This document shows positions 1 through 7,832 of a DNA stretch of 20,051 nucleotides, in pieces. The number at the start of each line of letters is the position of its first letter. Position 1 is the first letter of the stretch. Both the position numbers and the translations under genes were made by a program. Location of the stretch: the NCBI GenBank assembly GCA_022361535.1, contig JAKSAU010000731.1:1-20051 (forward strand), in the 5' to 3' direction. The notes beneath the pieces are model-generated. The model was not told the DNA's origin and searched no databases. It saw only the letters and a program-made list of their open reading frames with translations. The stretch is from Desulfobacterales bacterium. Lineage in GTDB: Bacteria; Desulfobacterota; Desulfobacteria; Desulfobacterales; Desulfobacteraceae.

Positions 1-327
1 ATAGAAATATAAAGAATTTCCTTCCCCTTGAACGCGTGATCGTGAAGGAACAATTGTTGCCCCAAGGGCCGTGATTCGTGTTTCAAGTTCAGCCAGATCT
101 TGTTGGTCTACCTGAAATGCAATATGCCGGTATGATTTTTCACCTTTGGGGCCTTCCATGGCGGCAAGCCAAATTCCCCCGATGATGAAAAACTTCTCCC
201 TGGAGATGGAGTAGCTTTTCACTTTGCTGTCGTAAATTTCCCGGGCTCCTAACCCTTCACAAAATAACTTGGCTGTCTTCTCAAGATCTTCAACGACAAT
301 TGTCATGTGGCTGATTCCCTGAATCAT
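1..327 (-). CDS. fosX: FosX-type fosfomycin epoxide hydrolase (VOC family), 3' end cut by window edge
   Basis: A leftward reading frame starts with ATG at 327, with AAGGAAAA a few bases upstream as ribosome binding site. It runs 109 codons to the window edge without a stop. The protein opens MIQGISHMTIVVEDLEKT, the pattern of FosX proteins of the vicinal-oxygen-chelate superfamily. His7 and His68 sit at the positions of two of the three metal ligands; the third, a Glu near residue 118, lies outside the window. Glu44, in SREKFF, matches the general base that distinguishes FosX (water addition to the fosfomycin epoxide) from the thiol transferases FosA and FosB. Family members are about 130-140 residues, so roughly 25 residues are missing. 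The recognition is from memory of Listeria and Mesorhizobium FosX. A related VOC enzyme acting on another epoxide or phosphonate remains possible. It is the last of three leftward genes. Confidence 0.82.
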   Translation of the reverse strand, partial: MIQGISHMTIVVEDLEKTAKLFCEGLGAREIYDSKVKSYSISREKFFIIGGIWLAAMEGPKGEKSYRHIAFQVDQQDLAELETRITALGATIVPSRSRVQGEGNSLYFY

Positions 328-375
328 TAGATTTTCCTTATAAAAAGAGGTTGAAAAGCAGTCTGGCTATGAGTT

Positions 376-786
376 TTATTCATGGATCAATTCTTTACAC
401 CTTGCCTTAATATTTTCAGGAATCAAACAGCCTTTGCGCTTTATCCGGTCAATATGGACCCCTAGTAATTCAGATGTTGCCACTTCTTTTTGGGTTTCTG
501 CATTATACATAATGTGCAGAAAACGAATGGTTTTATCAGTGGTTTCCAAAACCTTGGATTTGATGATGAGCAAATCTCCGGCAAGCACTTCCGATTTATA
601 ACGGGTTTTTTGTTCGATGGCGGCCATTCCCCTTTTTTCTTCGCGGATATATGCGCTTGTAATTCCTATGGCTGAGAAAAAATGCCATGTTGCTTCATCA
701 AATTTTGATGTGTACCACTGAACATTCATGTGATCCATGTGGTCTAATTGGTTTGGGTAAACCACGCCTCTGTATGTCTCAATCAT
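376..786 (-). CDS. Acyl-CoA thioesterase-like protein, hot-dog (4HBT) fold
   Basis: This 136-residue protein has the length and layout of single-domain 4HBT thioesterases (YbgC/FadM-like), which hydrolyse acyl-CoA thioesters in the cytoplasm. Near the N-terminus the stretch LDHMDHMNVQWY (about residues 14-25) occupies the place of the family's D-x-x-GH-x-N motif, with Asp15, His19 and Asn21 visible. The glycine usually found before the histidine is Asp here. It is followed by FDEATWHFF on the central helix and by the strand IEQKTRYKSEVLAGDLL, which is typical of the family. Substrate cannot be read from sequence. It lies 48 bp upstream of the fosX-like gene and 87 bp downstream of the flavin-reductase-like gene, and is probably co-transcribed with both. 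Confidence 0.78.
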   Translation of the reverse strand: MIETYRGVVYPNQLDHMDHMNVQWYTSKFDEATWHFFSAIGITSAYIREEKRGMAAIEQKTRYKSEVLAGDLLIIKSKVLETTDKTIRFLHIMYNAETQKEVATSELLGVHIDRIKRKGCLIPENIKARCKELIHE

Positions 787-873
787 AATTATGTTCCTGA
801 TTCTCAGTGACCCATTTATTGTTACAGCCTTGATTTTGGATAGCTTGGTATCGCGCAGGGGAGTTGGACGGGA

Positions 874-1485
874 CTAGTGTTTTTTGCCCTCAATCACCGA
901 ATGGAGATCGCAGTAACGGTTACCGCTAAGTCTGCCAAGTGTATCCATGCCAAGCCAGTCTATCTCTCTACCGTTGGTTTTCTTTAATAAGTCGTCCCTT
1001 ACATGAACAAGTTGGATGCGGCCGAGAATCAGATTACCGGCATCCGGGCCTTCACCCACAGTCACTATTTTTTCAACGACACACTCAAAAGCAATTTTAG
1101 CCTCCTGAATTCGGTAGGGTTTTACGATCTTTGAGGGTAGCCAGTGAATCCCTTTTATGGACATCTCATCTTCACCATAGGGAAGAGATTCGGCACTGTG
1201 CTCCATGATGGAAAGATGGCTGACGGATACCGTATGGACAACAAACTGGGGCACTTGTCTGATATTCTTTATTGTATCTTTCATGGTTCCATCCGAACGG
1301 TTGACAACAGAAAAGGCAAGTACCGGAGGGGACCATGATACACCGGTAAAAAAGCTGAAAGGTGCCAGGTTGAGTTGTCCGCGTTCATTTATGCTCGATA
1401 CCCATGCAATTGGCCTTGGGATTATGGCACTTGTCAGCAGATCATGTGCATGTCTTGGATCCAGATCTTTTAGATTTATTTCCAT
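874..1485 (-). CDS. Flavin reductase-like FMN-binding protein (DIM6/NTAB family)
   Basis: The chosen start gives a 203-residue protein. The open frame extends to an ATG at 1560, but the extra 25 residues look non-conserved. The ATG at 1485 (METMEINLKDL, second Met) has GAAGGA about 10 bases upstream. The core reads LTSAIIPRPIAWVSS, then LNLAPFSFFTGVSWSPPVLAFSV, then DTIKNIRQVPQFVVHTVS. This is the split-barrel FMN-binding pattern of the DIM6/NTAB flavin-reductase family, where PRPIAWVST- and N(L/V)APFS-like segments line the flavin site. Members are NAD(P)H:flavin oxidoreductases or related FMN proteins; the actual electron acceptor is unknown. It is the first gene of the leftward set and diverges from the LysR/AEP operon across about 290 bp. 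Confidence 0.8.
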   Translation of the reverse strand: MEINLKDLDPRHAHDLLTSAIIPRPIAWVSSINERGQLNLAPFSFFTGVSWSPPVLAFSVVNRSDGTMKDTIKNIRQVPQFVVHTVSVSHLSIMEHSAESLPYGEDEMSIKGIHWLPSKIVKPYRIQEAKIAFECVVEKIVTVGEGPDAGNLILGRIQLVHVRDDLLKKTNGREIDWLGMDTLGRLSGNRYCDLHSVIEGKKH

Positions 1486-1560
1486 TGTTTCATGTTCCTT
1501 CAACAGATTATAGACACTAACTAACTCTGATATATGAACCGTCATTAAAAAACAATGCAT

Positions 1561-1776
1561 AGAGCGTGTTGACAGTCAGCTTGCCCGGAGAATAGCGTTA
1601 ACCCCTTTAAAATTGCAATACTAAATTTCTCAGTTGGTTAAATTGCATTGGTATAAGTTTTGGTTTGGGCAGTATAAGTTATCATAAATTTTATTAATAG
1701 AATGATAATTTCCAGATAACTCAAGTCTAATCCTTTTTATATAGGTTGAGGCAACCCTAAACAAAACGGATTAGAC
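1561..1776. promoter_or_regulatory. Divergent control region in front of the AEP operon
   Basis: This AT-rich spacer separates the leftward flavin-reductase gene from the rightward LysR gene. It holds repeated motifs that look like operator half-sites. AATTGCA occurs at 1611-1617 and 1641-1647, exactly 30 bp apart. GTATAAGTT occurs at 1651-1659 and 1672-1680, 21 bp apart. A 7-bp inverted pair, TTATCAT at 1679-1685 and ATGATAA at 1702-1708, is separated by 16 bp. The spacings are near whole numbers of helical turns, as expected for LysR-type regulators binding one face of DNA. No strong consensus sigma-70 promoter is obvious. Binding by the adjacent LysR protein is inferred. Confidence 0.5.
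1725..1776 (+). promoter_or_regulatory. Leader inverted repeat abutting the lysR start codon
   Basis: GTCTAATCC at 1725-1733 and its exact complement GGATTAGAC at 1768-1776 form 9-bp arms. The right arm ends on the base before the ATG at 1777. Nested inside is GGTTG-agg-CAACC at 1744-1756. No good Shine-Dalgarno sequence precedes the ATG. In RNA the structure could hide the initiation region; in DNA the arms could be a LysR autoregulatory operator. Both readings are inference. Confidence 0.5.
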
Positions 1777-2694
1777 ATGGATCATATCACCATTGCCCAA
1801 ATAAGAATTCTTGATGCGGTTGCCAAGGAAAAAAATTTCTCCAGGGCAGCCCAGTATCTGGGAATCAGTCAACCTGCAGTTTCTCTGCAATTAAGAGAGC
1901 TTCAAAAACGGTACGGTGTTGGGGTTTATTTTCGCAGGGGCAAGCAGATCCACCTTTCTGATCTTGGTATGGAACTGGTTAAGACAGGAAGAAAAGTCAT
2001 GGGGCTGCTGGATGAAATGGACACCTGCCTCAAAGAAGCCAGTGAAATCCTTTCCGGGAAAATTCATATCGGCCTTTCCTGCCATTATTTTGTTAAAGGG
2101 CTCATTGCCAAATTCATGGGACAGTATCCGGGTGTTCGGGTCAAAGCAAGCATCGGTCATTCCGAAAGCTTGATGGAATCCGTCCTGGACTGCAGGGTAG
2201 ACGTGGCAGAGGTGACAGCACTTGAACCGGATCCAAGGCTTCACTCCCTGAAATACAGTGAGCAGGAAATTCTTCTTTTTGTTTCCAAAGGTCATGTCTG
2301 GGCATCAAAAAACAGTATACACATTCGGGAACTCCACGAAGAAAAAATGGTTGCTTTGCACACCCCGTCCATGACCCGTCAGATCTTCAATAAATGTATG
2401 GAAAAAAAAGATATCCAGCCAAAAATCATGCTGGAGCTGGATAACTGGGATGCCATGAAAGAGGTCGTGGCTGCAGGCGTTGGGTTCGGCATTGCCTTGG
2501 AAGATGAGTTCGGCCCTGATGAGCGTCTTACAAAGATAAAAATAAAAGGGACAGATCTCAAAGCCCATCAATATTTTGTGTGCCAACCGGAATACAGGGA
2601 ACTCAAGGTGATAGCCGCCTTCCTTGATATTGCGGAAAAAGAGAAAGAAAAATATCGCGTTTTAAAACAGTTAAACAAAGGAGATGAAAGATGA
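1777..2694 (+). CDS. LysR-type transcriptional regulator of the AEP operon
   Basis: This 305-residue protein has the standard LysR length and layout. A winged helix-turn-helix occupies about residues 1-60 ([21 protein letters not shown] is the helix-turn-helix core), followed by a linker helix and a two-lobed effector domain from about residue 90. Its stop codon overlaps the start of the AEP-binding-protein gene (ATGA at 2691-2694), so regulator and transporter are translationally coupled and share a transcript. LysR regulators are usually divergent from their targets, so being the first gene of the operon implies autoregulation. The effector is most likely AEP or a breakdown product, by context only. 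The start is fixed by the N-terminal family pattern [18 protein letters not shown], although the ribosome binding site is poor. Confidence 0.88.
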   Translation: MDHITIAQIRILDAVAKEKNFSRAAQYLGISQPAVSLQLRELQKRYGVGVYFRRGKQIHLSDLGMELVKTGRKVMGLLDEMDTCLKEASEILSGKIHIGLSCHYFVKGLIAKFMGQYPGVRVKASIGHSESLMESVLDCRVDVAEVTALEPDPRLHSLKYSEQEILLFVSKGHVWASKNSIHIRELHEEKMVALHTPSMTRQIFNKCMEKKDIQPKIMLELDNWDAMKEVVAAGVGFGIALEDEFGPDERLTKIKIKGTDLKAHQYFVCQPEYRELKVIAAFLDIAEKEKEKYRVLKQLNKGDER

Positions 2695-3710
2695 AATTTC
2701 TGTTGAAATCTATAGCAGCGGCATTTGCCCTGTTTGGTTTACTTATGTCCCCTGTGCAGGCAGAGGACCTTCTTGTCTACACCGCTTTGGAAGATGATGA
2801 AATCCCCAGATATCTTGCGCTGCTTAAAAAGAGCCACCCTGAAATCAATGTGAAAATCGTCCGGGACTCAACCGGTATTGTCACTGCCAAATTGTTGGCT
2901 GAAAAAGACAATCCCCAGGCAGACGTGGTTTGGGGAACTGCTGCTACAAGCCTGATGCTCTGTGACCAGGCCGGTATGGTAGAACCCTATGCCCCCAAAG
3001 GTATTGAAAGGGTTGTGGCCAAGATGAAAGATTCTAATCCGGTTCCCCACTGGGTAGGGATCAAAGCCTGGATGACCGGATTCTGCGTAAATACTATCGA
3101 GTGTGAAGATCTTAATCTGCCTATTCCTAAAAGTTTTGATGACCTTTTGAATCCTGTCTACAAGAATCATTTGGTTATGCCGAACCCTGCTTCTTCCGGT
3201 ACAGGTTTTCTGACTGTATCTGCCATTCTCCAGATGAAAGGCGAAAAACAAGGCTGGGCATATCTTGATAAACTGCATAAAAATATGGCCCGTTACACCC
3301 ATTCAGGTTCCAAACCCTGTAAGATTGCCGGTGCCGGTGAATTGCCCATCGGCATGTCTTTTGCCTACAGGGGCTTTATGCAGAAAGCCAAAGGCGAACC
3401 CGTTATTACCATGTTCCCTGTTGAAGGGTCCGGGTGGGACGTGGAAGCCAACTGTCTGATTAAAAAAGCCAGTATTAAACCTGCTGCAAAGACTTTCCTG
3501 GATTGGGCCATTTCCGAGCCTGTGATGAAGGAATATGCCAAGGTGTATCCTGTAACTGCTTACAATACTGGTGCTCCTATTCCTGACGGATTTCCCAAAG
3601 ACCCGGAAGCACAGTTGATTGACAATGATTTTCAGTGGGCTGCCAAGAACCGGATGCGTATTCTCAAAGAGTGGGCCAATAGGTACGACGGCAAAAGCGA
3701 CGCCAAGTAA
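2691..3710 (+). CDS. phnS: 2-aminoethylphosphonate ABC transporter, periplasmic binding protein
   Basis: This 339-residue extracellular solute-binding protein opens with a Sec signal peptide: KFLLK, a hydrophobic stretch, then cleavage after SPVQA at about residue 24. The mature part begins [18 protein letters not shown], as in the iron/AEP/putrescine branch of periplasmic binding proteins. Segments such as QADVVWGT and [15 protein letters not shown] fit PhnS-type proteins. A good AAGGAG ribosome binding site lies 7-8 bases before the ATG. The gene overlaps the regulator gene by 4 bp and is followed 222 bp later by the ATPase gene. Assignment to AEP rather than Fe(III) rests on co-location with phnX and phnW. 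Its product would capture AEP in the periplasm and deliver it to the fused permease. Confidence 0.85.
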   Translation: MKFLLKSIAAAFALFGLLMSPVQAEDLLVYTALEDDEIPRYLALLKKSHPEINVKIVRDSTGIVTAKLLAEKDNPQADVVWGTAATSLMLCDQAGMVEPYAPKGIERVVAKMKDSNPVPHWVGIKAWMTGFCVNTIECEDLNLPIPKSFDDLLNPVYKNHLVMPNPASSGTGFLTVSAILQMKGEKQGWAYLDKLHKNMARYTHSGSKPCKIAGAGELPIGMSFAYRGFMQKAKGEPVITMFPVEGSGWDVEANCLIKKASIKPAAKTFLDWAISEPVMKEYAKVYPVTAYNTGAPIPDGFPKDPEAQLIDNDFQWAAKNRMRILKEWANRYDGKSDAK

Positions 3711-3711
3711 A

Positions 3712-3850
3712 GTTTGAGCGATAACTTACCCACCTGCTTAGTTGCTTTGAGTTTTTAAACCCTCACGTGCCGCAGCACGCTCCGGTATTAAAAATTCTTG
3801 GGCCTGACCTTTAGGTTACACCTCGCGTCTGGGCAAGTTCTCACTCAAAC
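3712..3850. repeat. Fold-back (MITE-like) intergenic element with terminal inverted repeats
   Basis: The ends are inverted copies. Positions 3712-3732 (GTTTGAG...CTTACCCA) match the reverse complement of 3830-3850 (GTTTGAG...CTTGCCCA) at 18 of 21 positions. Inside are further paired arms: TTTTTAA at 3752-3758 with TTAAAAA at 3788-3794, and CGTGC-cgca-GCACG at 3766-3779. No reading frame is evident. The termini share GAGAACTTG followed by C/T and CC with another palindromic element near the right end of the window. This suggests a dispersed family; copy number in the genome is unknown. Confidence 0.6.
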
Positions 3851-3864
3851 CGGCAAGTTATACC

Positions 3865-3901
3865 CCTCCCCGGATGGAAGCTTTGTTTCCCTCCGGGGAG
3901 G
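3865..3901 (+). promoter_or_regulatory. Strong hairpin between phnS and phnT
   Basis: CCTCCCCGGA at 3865-3874 pairs perfectly with TCCGGGGAGG at 3892-3901. A further GGAA/TTCC stem (3876-3879 with 3887-3890) follows a single T/C mismatch. No T-run follows, so it is not a standard intrinsic terminator. It resembles the mRNA-stabilising hairpins found after binding-protein genes in ABC operons, which raise binding-protein expression over membrane components. That role is inferred. Confidence 0.6.
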
Positions 3902-3932
3902 ATAAAATTAGAAAAGTCTAAAAGGAAATAAC

Positions 3933-5075
3933 ATGGATACGGCCTATCTGGCATTGGACAGGGTAAGCAAGCATTACGGACCGGTACGGGCATTGGATGA
4001 TGTTTCGTTTTCTGCCGAAAAGGGTGAGTTTCTATCCATCCTGGGGCCGTCCGGATGCGGGAAAACCACGGCGCTTAGAGTGGTGGCCGGTTTGGAAAAA
4101 CATAATACCGGCCGTGTGAGCATCAATGGAAATAATGTGTCCGGTTTGCCTGTATCCAAGCGTAATGTGGGTATCGTGTTTCAGTCATATGCTTTGTTTC
4201 CTAATCTTACGGCTTCTGCCAACATTGGTTATGGGCTGGTCGGTAAGTTTTCCAAAGGAAAAATAAGGGATAAGGTGGAAGAACTTACGGAACTGGTAGG
4301 TCTTGAAGGTTTGGGCCACAAATATCCATCCCAGTTGTCAGGCGGTCAGCAGCAGCGGGTGGCGTTGGCCCGGGCTATGGCCCTGTCTCCTGATCTATTG
4401 CTTTTGGATGAACCATTGTCTGCCTTGGATGCAAAGGTGCGGATACGGTTACGGCAAGAGATACGTGACCTTCAAAAACGGTTGGGCGTTACCACCATCA
4501 TGGTGACCCATGACCAGGAGGAAGCCTTGACCATGGCAGACCGGATTCTTGTGATGAATCAAGGCAAGCTTGTACAAAAAGGAAGTCCCACACAAATATA
4601 TGAATCACCTGCAACACCGTTTGTGGCCTCTTTTATCGGGTCCATGAATTTTATGGAGCAGGCAAGAAAGGTCGATTCAGGATGTTACGTGGTTGCGGGA
4701 AAAAATTTTAGAGTGTCTGAACTGGAAGAAACCAATGGATTGGTCAATGGGGACCGGGCTACCCTGGCCATTCGGCCTGAAGATATCAAGGTGGTCGGTT
4801 TGGACGGCCCTGAGGCCAATCGATTTTCTGCGGTGCTCAGATCTGTGGAATACCGGGGATCTTTTTTCAGGCTTGAGCTCTCTTTACAGGTAGAAGGACT
4901 TCCCTGGATCAAGGCGGATGTGCCGCGGGAGACCATCTCGGCATTAACCTTAGAGATTGGCCGTCCGGTCCATCTGCTCATGCCTGCAGACCGGCTGTTG
5001 GTCTATGGCAAATCTTCTAAAACCGACCGTCCTGGCCCGGACGGTAACCAAGAGGAGTACCGGCTACATGGTTAG
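3933..5075 (+). CDS. phnT: AEP ABC transporter ATP-binding subunit
   Basis: This 380-residue ATPase belongs to the MalK/PotA-like branch of ABC importers. It shows Walker A GPSGCGKTT (about residues 38-46), the Q-loop in VFQSYALFP (Gln84), signature LSGGQQQR (135-142), Walker B LLLLDEP with catalytic Glu160, the D-loop SALD and switch His193 in VTHD. About 140 residues after the nucleotide-binding domain form a C-terminal TOBE-type regulatory domain, with AIRPEDIKVV as its typical segment. The start is supported by AAAGGA shortly upstream. The gene overlaps the permease gene by 8 bp. It would energise AEP uptake at the cytoplasmic face of the membrane. A putrescine or iron importer would look similar; the neighbours decide. 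Confidence 0.88.
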   Translation: MDTAYLALDRVSKHYGPVRALDDVSFSAEKGEFLSILGPSGCGKTTALRVVAGLEKHNTGRVSINGNNVSGLPVSKRNVGIVFQSYALFPNLTASANIGYGLVGKFSKGKIRDKVEELTELVGLEGLGHKYPSQLSGGQQQRVALARAMALSPDLLLLDEPLSALDAKVRIRLRQEIRDLQKRLGVTTIMVTHDQEEALTMADRILVMNQGKLVQKGSPTQIYESPATPFVASFIGSMNFMEQARKVDSGCYVVAGKNFRVSELEETNGLVNGDRATLAIRPEDIKVVGLDGPEANRFSAVLRSVEYRGSFFRLELSLQVEGLPWIKADVPRETISALTLEIGRPVHLLMPADRLLVYGKSSKTDRPGPDGNQEEYRLHG

Positions 5076-6816
5076 CACGACTGCATCTTCCATACCCCGG
5101 TTCAAGATATTCGATACTTTTGGCCAGGAACAGCTCAAACGGTTTTTGATACTATTGGCTTTGATCTGGCTTTTGGTAACTATTGTTCTGCCAGTGGGGT
5201 CTTTGCTGCTCAAGAGTTTAACCAATGCGCAGGGGCAGTTTGTCGGGTTTGCCAATTACGCGGAATACTTTGCGTCACCTGCCTTGTCCAGATCCATTGG
5301 CAACAGCCTGATTGTTGCCCTGGCGACCACATGCATTGCCGTGCCCTTGGGATTCTGTTTTGCATGGTCACTTTGCCGGACCTGCATGCCGGGCAAAGGT
5401 ATTTTCAAGTCCATTGCAATGATGCCGCTTTTTGCGCCGACACTGCTTAACGGAATCGCCCTGATTTATCTGTTTGGCAGAAAAGGACTGATCACTAAAG
5501 GGTTTTTCGGCATTTTGCCCGGAATCAAGATCCCTTTATACGGTCCTGTGGGCATAATTGCATCAGAAGTGATTTATACATTTCCCCAGGCCATGCTGAT
5601 TCTAAGCATCGCCCTTGCCATTACTGATGCCAGGCTTTATGAGGCTGCCAATTCCATGGGGGCGGGCAGGGTGCGCACCTTTTTCACTGTTACCCTACCG
5701 GGCATCAAGTATGGTTTGGTCTCAGCCTTTTTTGTTTGCTTCATACTGGCATTTACCGATTTCGGAGCCCCCAAGGTTGTAGGAGGCAATTTTAATATCC
5801 TGGCAACAGATATCTACAAACAGGTGATCGGCCAGCAGAATTTTGTCATGGGTGCTGTTGTGTCAGTCGTTCTGCTGATTCCGACGGTGATCGCCTTTAT
5901 CGTGGACCGGATTGTCCAGGCCAAGCAGGTGGCAATGATTGCGGCAAAGTCCGTACCCCTGGTCAATAAGCCTGATCCGCTCAAGGATAATGCAGCCCTG
6001 GCTTTTTGCAGTCTGATTGCCTTTGCGGTTCTGGCCTTTTATTCAACCGCGCTGTTTGCCTCTCTGGTAAAAGTGTGGCCATATAAGCTGAGCTTGGGAT
6101 TCTGGCATTATAAATTTACAGGCATGGGAGGAGGAGGGTATGCAGCGTTTTTCAATTCCATTCGCATGAGTCTGTATTCAGCCATATTGGGAACGGCCAT
6201 TACTTTTGTCACCGCTTATTTAACCGAAAAAATCCGTGTCATGTCCACGGTACGGCAGGGGGTATACTTTTTGTCCATTCTGCCTTTGGCGTTGCCCGGC
6301 CTGGTAATCGGCCTGGCCTATATCTTCTTTTTTAATGCCAAGGGATGGACTATTATGGGCGCCTTTGTTCCCAACCCGTTTAATTTTCTGTATGCCACCA
6401 TGGGCATTCTGGTGTTGTCCAATATTGTTCATTTTTATACAGTGGGGTTTTTAACTGCTTCAACAGCCCTCAAACAGATGGATATTGAGTTTGAGCAGGT
6501 ATCGGACTCCATGGGTGTACCGTTTTACAGAACCTTTTTCAGGGTCACAGTACCCGTATCTTTACCTGCCATTTTAGAGGTGGGGTCTTATTATTTTGTC
6601 AATTCTATGGCTACCGTGTCTGCTGTGATTTTCCTGTATTCGGCAGATATTCCACTGGCTTCGGTTGCCATTGCTAATATGGATGATGCAGGAGATATTG
6701 CACCGGCGTGTGCCATGTCTATGCTGGTTGTATTTACCAATATTATAGTCCGTACGGTCTATTCTCTGGGAACCAAAAAAATAAAGGAAAGAACCCAGGC
6801 CTGGACGCGTGGATAA
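5068..6816 (+). CDS. phnUV: AEP ABC transporter permease, PhnU and PhnV fused in one chain
   Basis: This 582-residue membrane protein contains two complete binding-protein-dependent permease modules. Each has about six hydrophobic segments and an EAA-type loop that docks the ATPase: EAANSMGAGRVRTFFTVTLPG in the first half and EQVSDSMGVPFYRTFFRVTVP in the second. Salmonella-type systems have separate phnU and phnV, while fused permeases are common in the related Fe(III) importers. The start at 5068 was chosen because AGGAG lies 10 bases upstream and the overlap with phnT is then only 8 bp. The frame is open back to 4957, but those residues lie inside phnT and do not look like a permease N-terminus. 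It probably works as a single-chain transmembrane pore with PhnT dimers below and PhnS above. Confidence 0.85.
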   Translation: MVSTTASSIPRFKIFDTFGQEQLKRFLILLALIWLLVTIVLPVGSLLLKSLTNAQGQFVGFANYAEYFASPALSRSIGNSLIVALATTCIAVPLGFCFAWSLCRTCMPGKGIFKSIAMMPLFAPTLLNGIALIYLFGRKGLITKGFFGILPGIKIPLYGPVGIIASEVIYTFPQAMLILSIALAITDARLYEAANSMGAGRVRTFFTVTLPGIKYGLVSAFFVCFILAFTDFGAPKVVGGNFNILATDIYKQVIGQQNFVMGAVVSVVLLIPTVIAFIVDRIVQAKQVAMIAAKSVPLVNKPDPLKDNAALAFCSLIAFAVLAFYSTALFASLVKVWPYKLSLGFWHYKFTGMGGGGYAAFFNSIRMSLYSAILGTAITFVTAYLTEKIRVMSTVRQGVYFLSILPLALPGLVIGLAYIFFFNAKGWTIMGAFVPNPFNFLYATMGILVLSNIVHFYTVGFLTASTALKQMDIEFEQVSDSMGVPFYRTFFRVTVPVSLPAILEVGSYYFVNSMATVSAVIFLYSADIPLASVAIANMDDAGDIAPACAMSMLVVFTNIIVRTVYSLGTKKIKERTQAWTRG

Positions 6817-6843
6817 AAGATTAAATAGAGCTTAGAGGTTGTG

Positions 6844-6874
6844 CCCGGCGGATATCTTTTGGAAAGCGCCCGGG
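6844..6874 (+). promoter_or_regulatory. Weak hairpin between the permease gene and phnX
   Basis: CCCGG at 6844-6848 can pair with CCGGG at 6870-6874 around a 21-base loop that contains further partial pairing. It lies just before the phnX ribosome binding site (AAGGAG), without a T-run. It is weaker than the other two intra-operon hairpins, and its role is unknown. Confidence 0.3.
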
Positions 6875-6897
6875 TGTGAAATTAAAAAGGAGATAAA

Positions 6898-7743
6898 ATG
6901 AGCGTATTTGTTAGAAAAGAAGCCTACACCGGCTCCGTTAAAGCGATTGTTCTGGATTGGGCCGGAACTGCTGTCGATTACGGGTGCATGGGGCCGGCCG
7001 CTGTGTTTGTTGACGTATTCAAAGAGCAGGGCATTGAGGTGACGGTTCATGAAGCCCGTCAGTTCATGGGTATTGAAAAAAAAGAGCATATTCGCCAGAT
7101 GTGTTCCCTTGAAAGTGTTTCAAAGGCTTGGCAGGACAAATTTGGCAGCCTGCCAGGAGAACCGGATATTGATAAACTTTACGACAGAACAGCCGACATG
7201 ATGGTGGCAGCCATTGCCAACCACTCAGATCCCATCCCCGGTGTCTTGGAGACCATTGGTCAGATCCGTGCAATGGGAATCAAGATCGGTTCCTGTACAG
7301 GTTATGTCCAGGAAATGATGGATGTCCTCGTTCCTGCTGCAAAAGAAAAAGGATATGCGCCTGATGCGATTTTCTGCTCTTCTGATGCGCCTGCAGGCAG
7401 GCCATATCCCTGGATGTGCTATTTGAATGCCATAGAGCTGGGTGTCTATCCCATGGAAGCCATGGTCAAAATCGGGGACACCATTGCAGACATTGAAGAG
7501 GGCCTTAATGCAGGCATGTGGACCATTGGCATTGTAAAGACCGGCAATGAAATGGGACTTACCCGGCAAGATCTTGAAGCCCTTGATTCAACAGACAGAG
7601 AAGCCCGGATCAACGAGATTACACAGCGGTTTGAAGCGGCTGGTGCCCATTATGTGCTGGAGCAGACTGCAGATGTCGTCCCGGTTATTGAAGCCATAAA
7701 CGAACGCTTGGCAACAGGCGAACAGCCCCTGGGAGTGGCCTGA
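6898..7743 (+). CDS. phnX: Phosphonoacetaldehyde hydrolase (phosphonatase)
   Basis: This 281-residue HAD-superfamily enzyme splits phosphonoacetaldehyde to acetaldehyde and phosphate. The HAD motif I reads VLDWAGT with nucleophile Asp20; the Ala in place of the second Asp is characteristic of phosphonatases. The cap segment MGIEKKEHIR carries Lys61 at the place of the Schiff-base lysine (MGLLKIDH in Bacillus PhnX). The acidic motif GDTIADIEEG lies near residues 193-202. The length matches the family. An AAGGAG site precedes the ATG by 6 bases. The stop overlaps a possible ATG of the next frame (TGATG at 7741-7745). This is the C-P bond-breaking step for AEP taken up by PhnSTUV. Confidence 0.95.
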   Translation: MSVFVRKEAYTGSVKAIVLDWAGTAVDYGCMGPAAVFVDVFKEQGIEVTVHEARQFMGIEKKEHIRQMCSLESVSKAWQDKFGSLPGEPDIDKLYDRTADMMVAAIANHSDPIPGVLETIGQIRAMGIKIGSCTGYVQEMMDVLVPAAKEKGYAPDAIFCSSDAPAGRPYPWMCYLNAIELGVYPMEAMVKIGDTIADIEEGLNAGMWTIGIVKTGNEMGLTRQDLEALDSTDREARINEITQRFEAAGAHYVLEQTADVVPVIEAINERLATGEQPLGVA

Positions 7744-7765
7744 TGGCCACGGCAGGTGGAATTTT

Positions 7766-7790
7766 AAGGTCCGGGCATACCCCGGACCTT
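7766..7790 (+). promoter_or_regulatory. Perfect hairpin in the phnX-pbfA junction
   Basis: AAGGTCCGGG at 7766-7775 is followed by a five-base loop and its exact complement CCCGGACCTT at 7781-7790. The 10-bp G/C-rich stem is not followed by a T-run. It lies between the phnX stop (7743) and the likely pbfA start (7833). Its presence argues that this stretch is a spacer rather than coding. It may be an mRNA processing or stability element. Confidence 0.6.
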
Positions 7791-7832
7791 TCAGAAGGCG
7801 ACTCCAACCTGTCCCCTAATCGGGAAGGTTGG

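Noticed and set aside
1725..1776. Riboswitch in the lysR leader
   Set aside because: The structure is a single short hairpin with no known aptamer core. An operator or simple translational hairpin is sufficient.
4957..5067. Extended N-terminus of the fused permease inside phnT
   Set aside because: The extra residues are read out of frame within the conserved phnT coding region and are not membrane-like. The ATG at 5068 has a ribosome site.
7743..7832. Upstream ATG at 7743 as the true start of the PLP enzyme
   Set aside because: It has a plausible ribosome site, but the 30 extra residues contain a perfect DNA hairpin and do not resemble family N-termini. The 7833 ATG is preferred, without full certainty.
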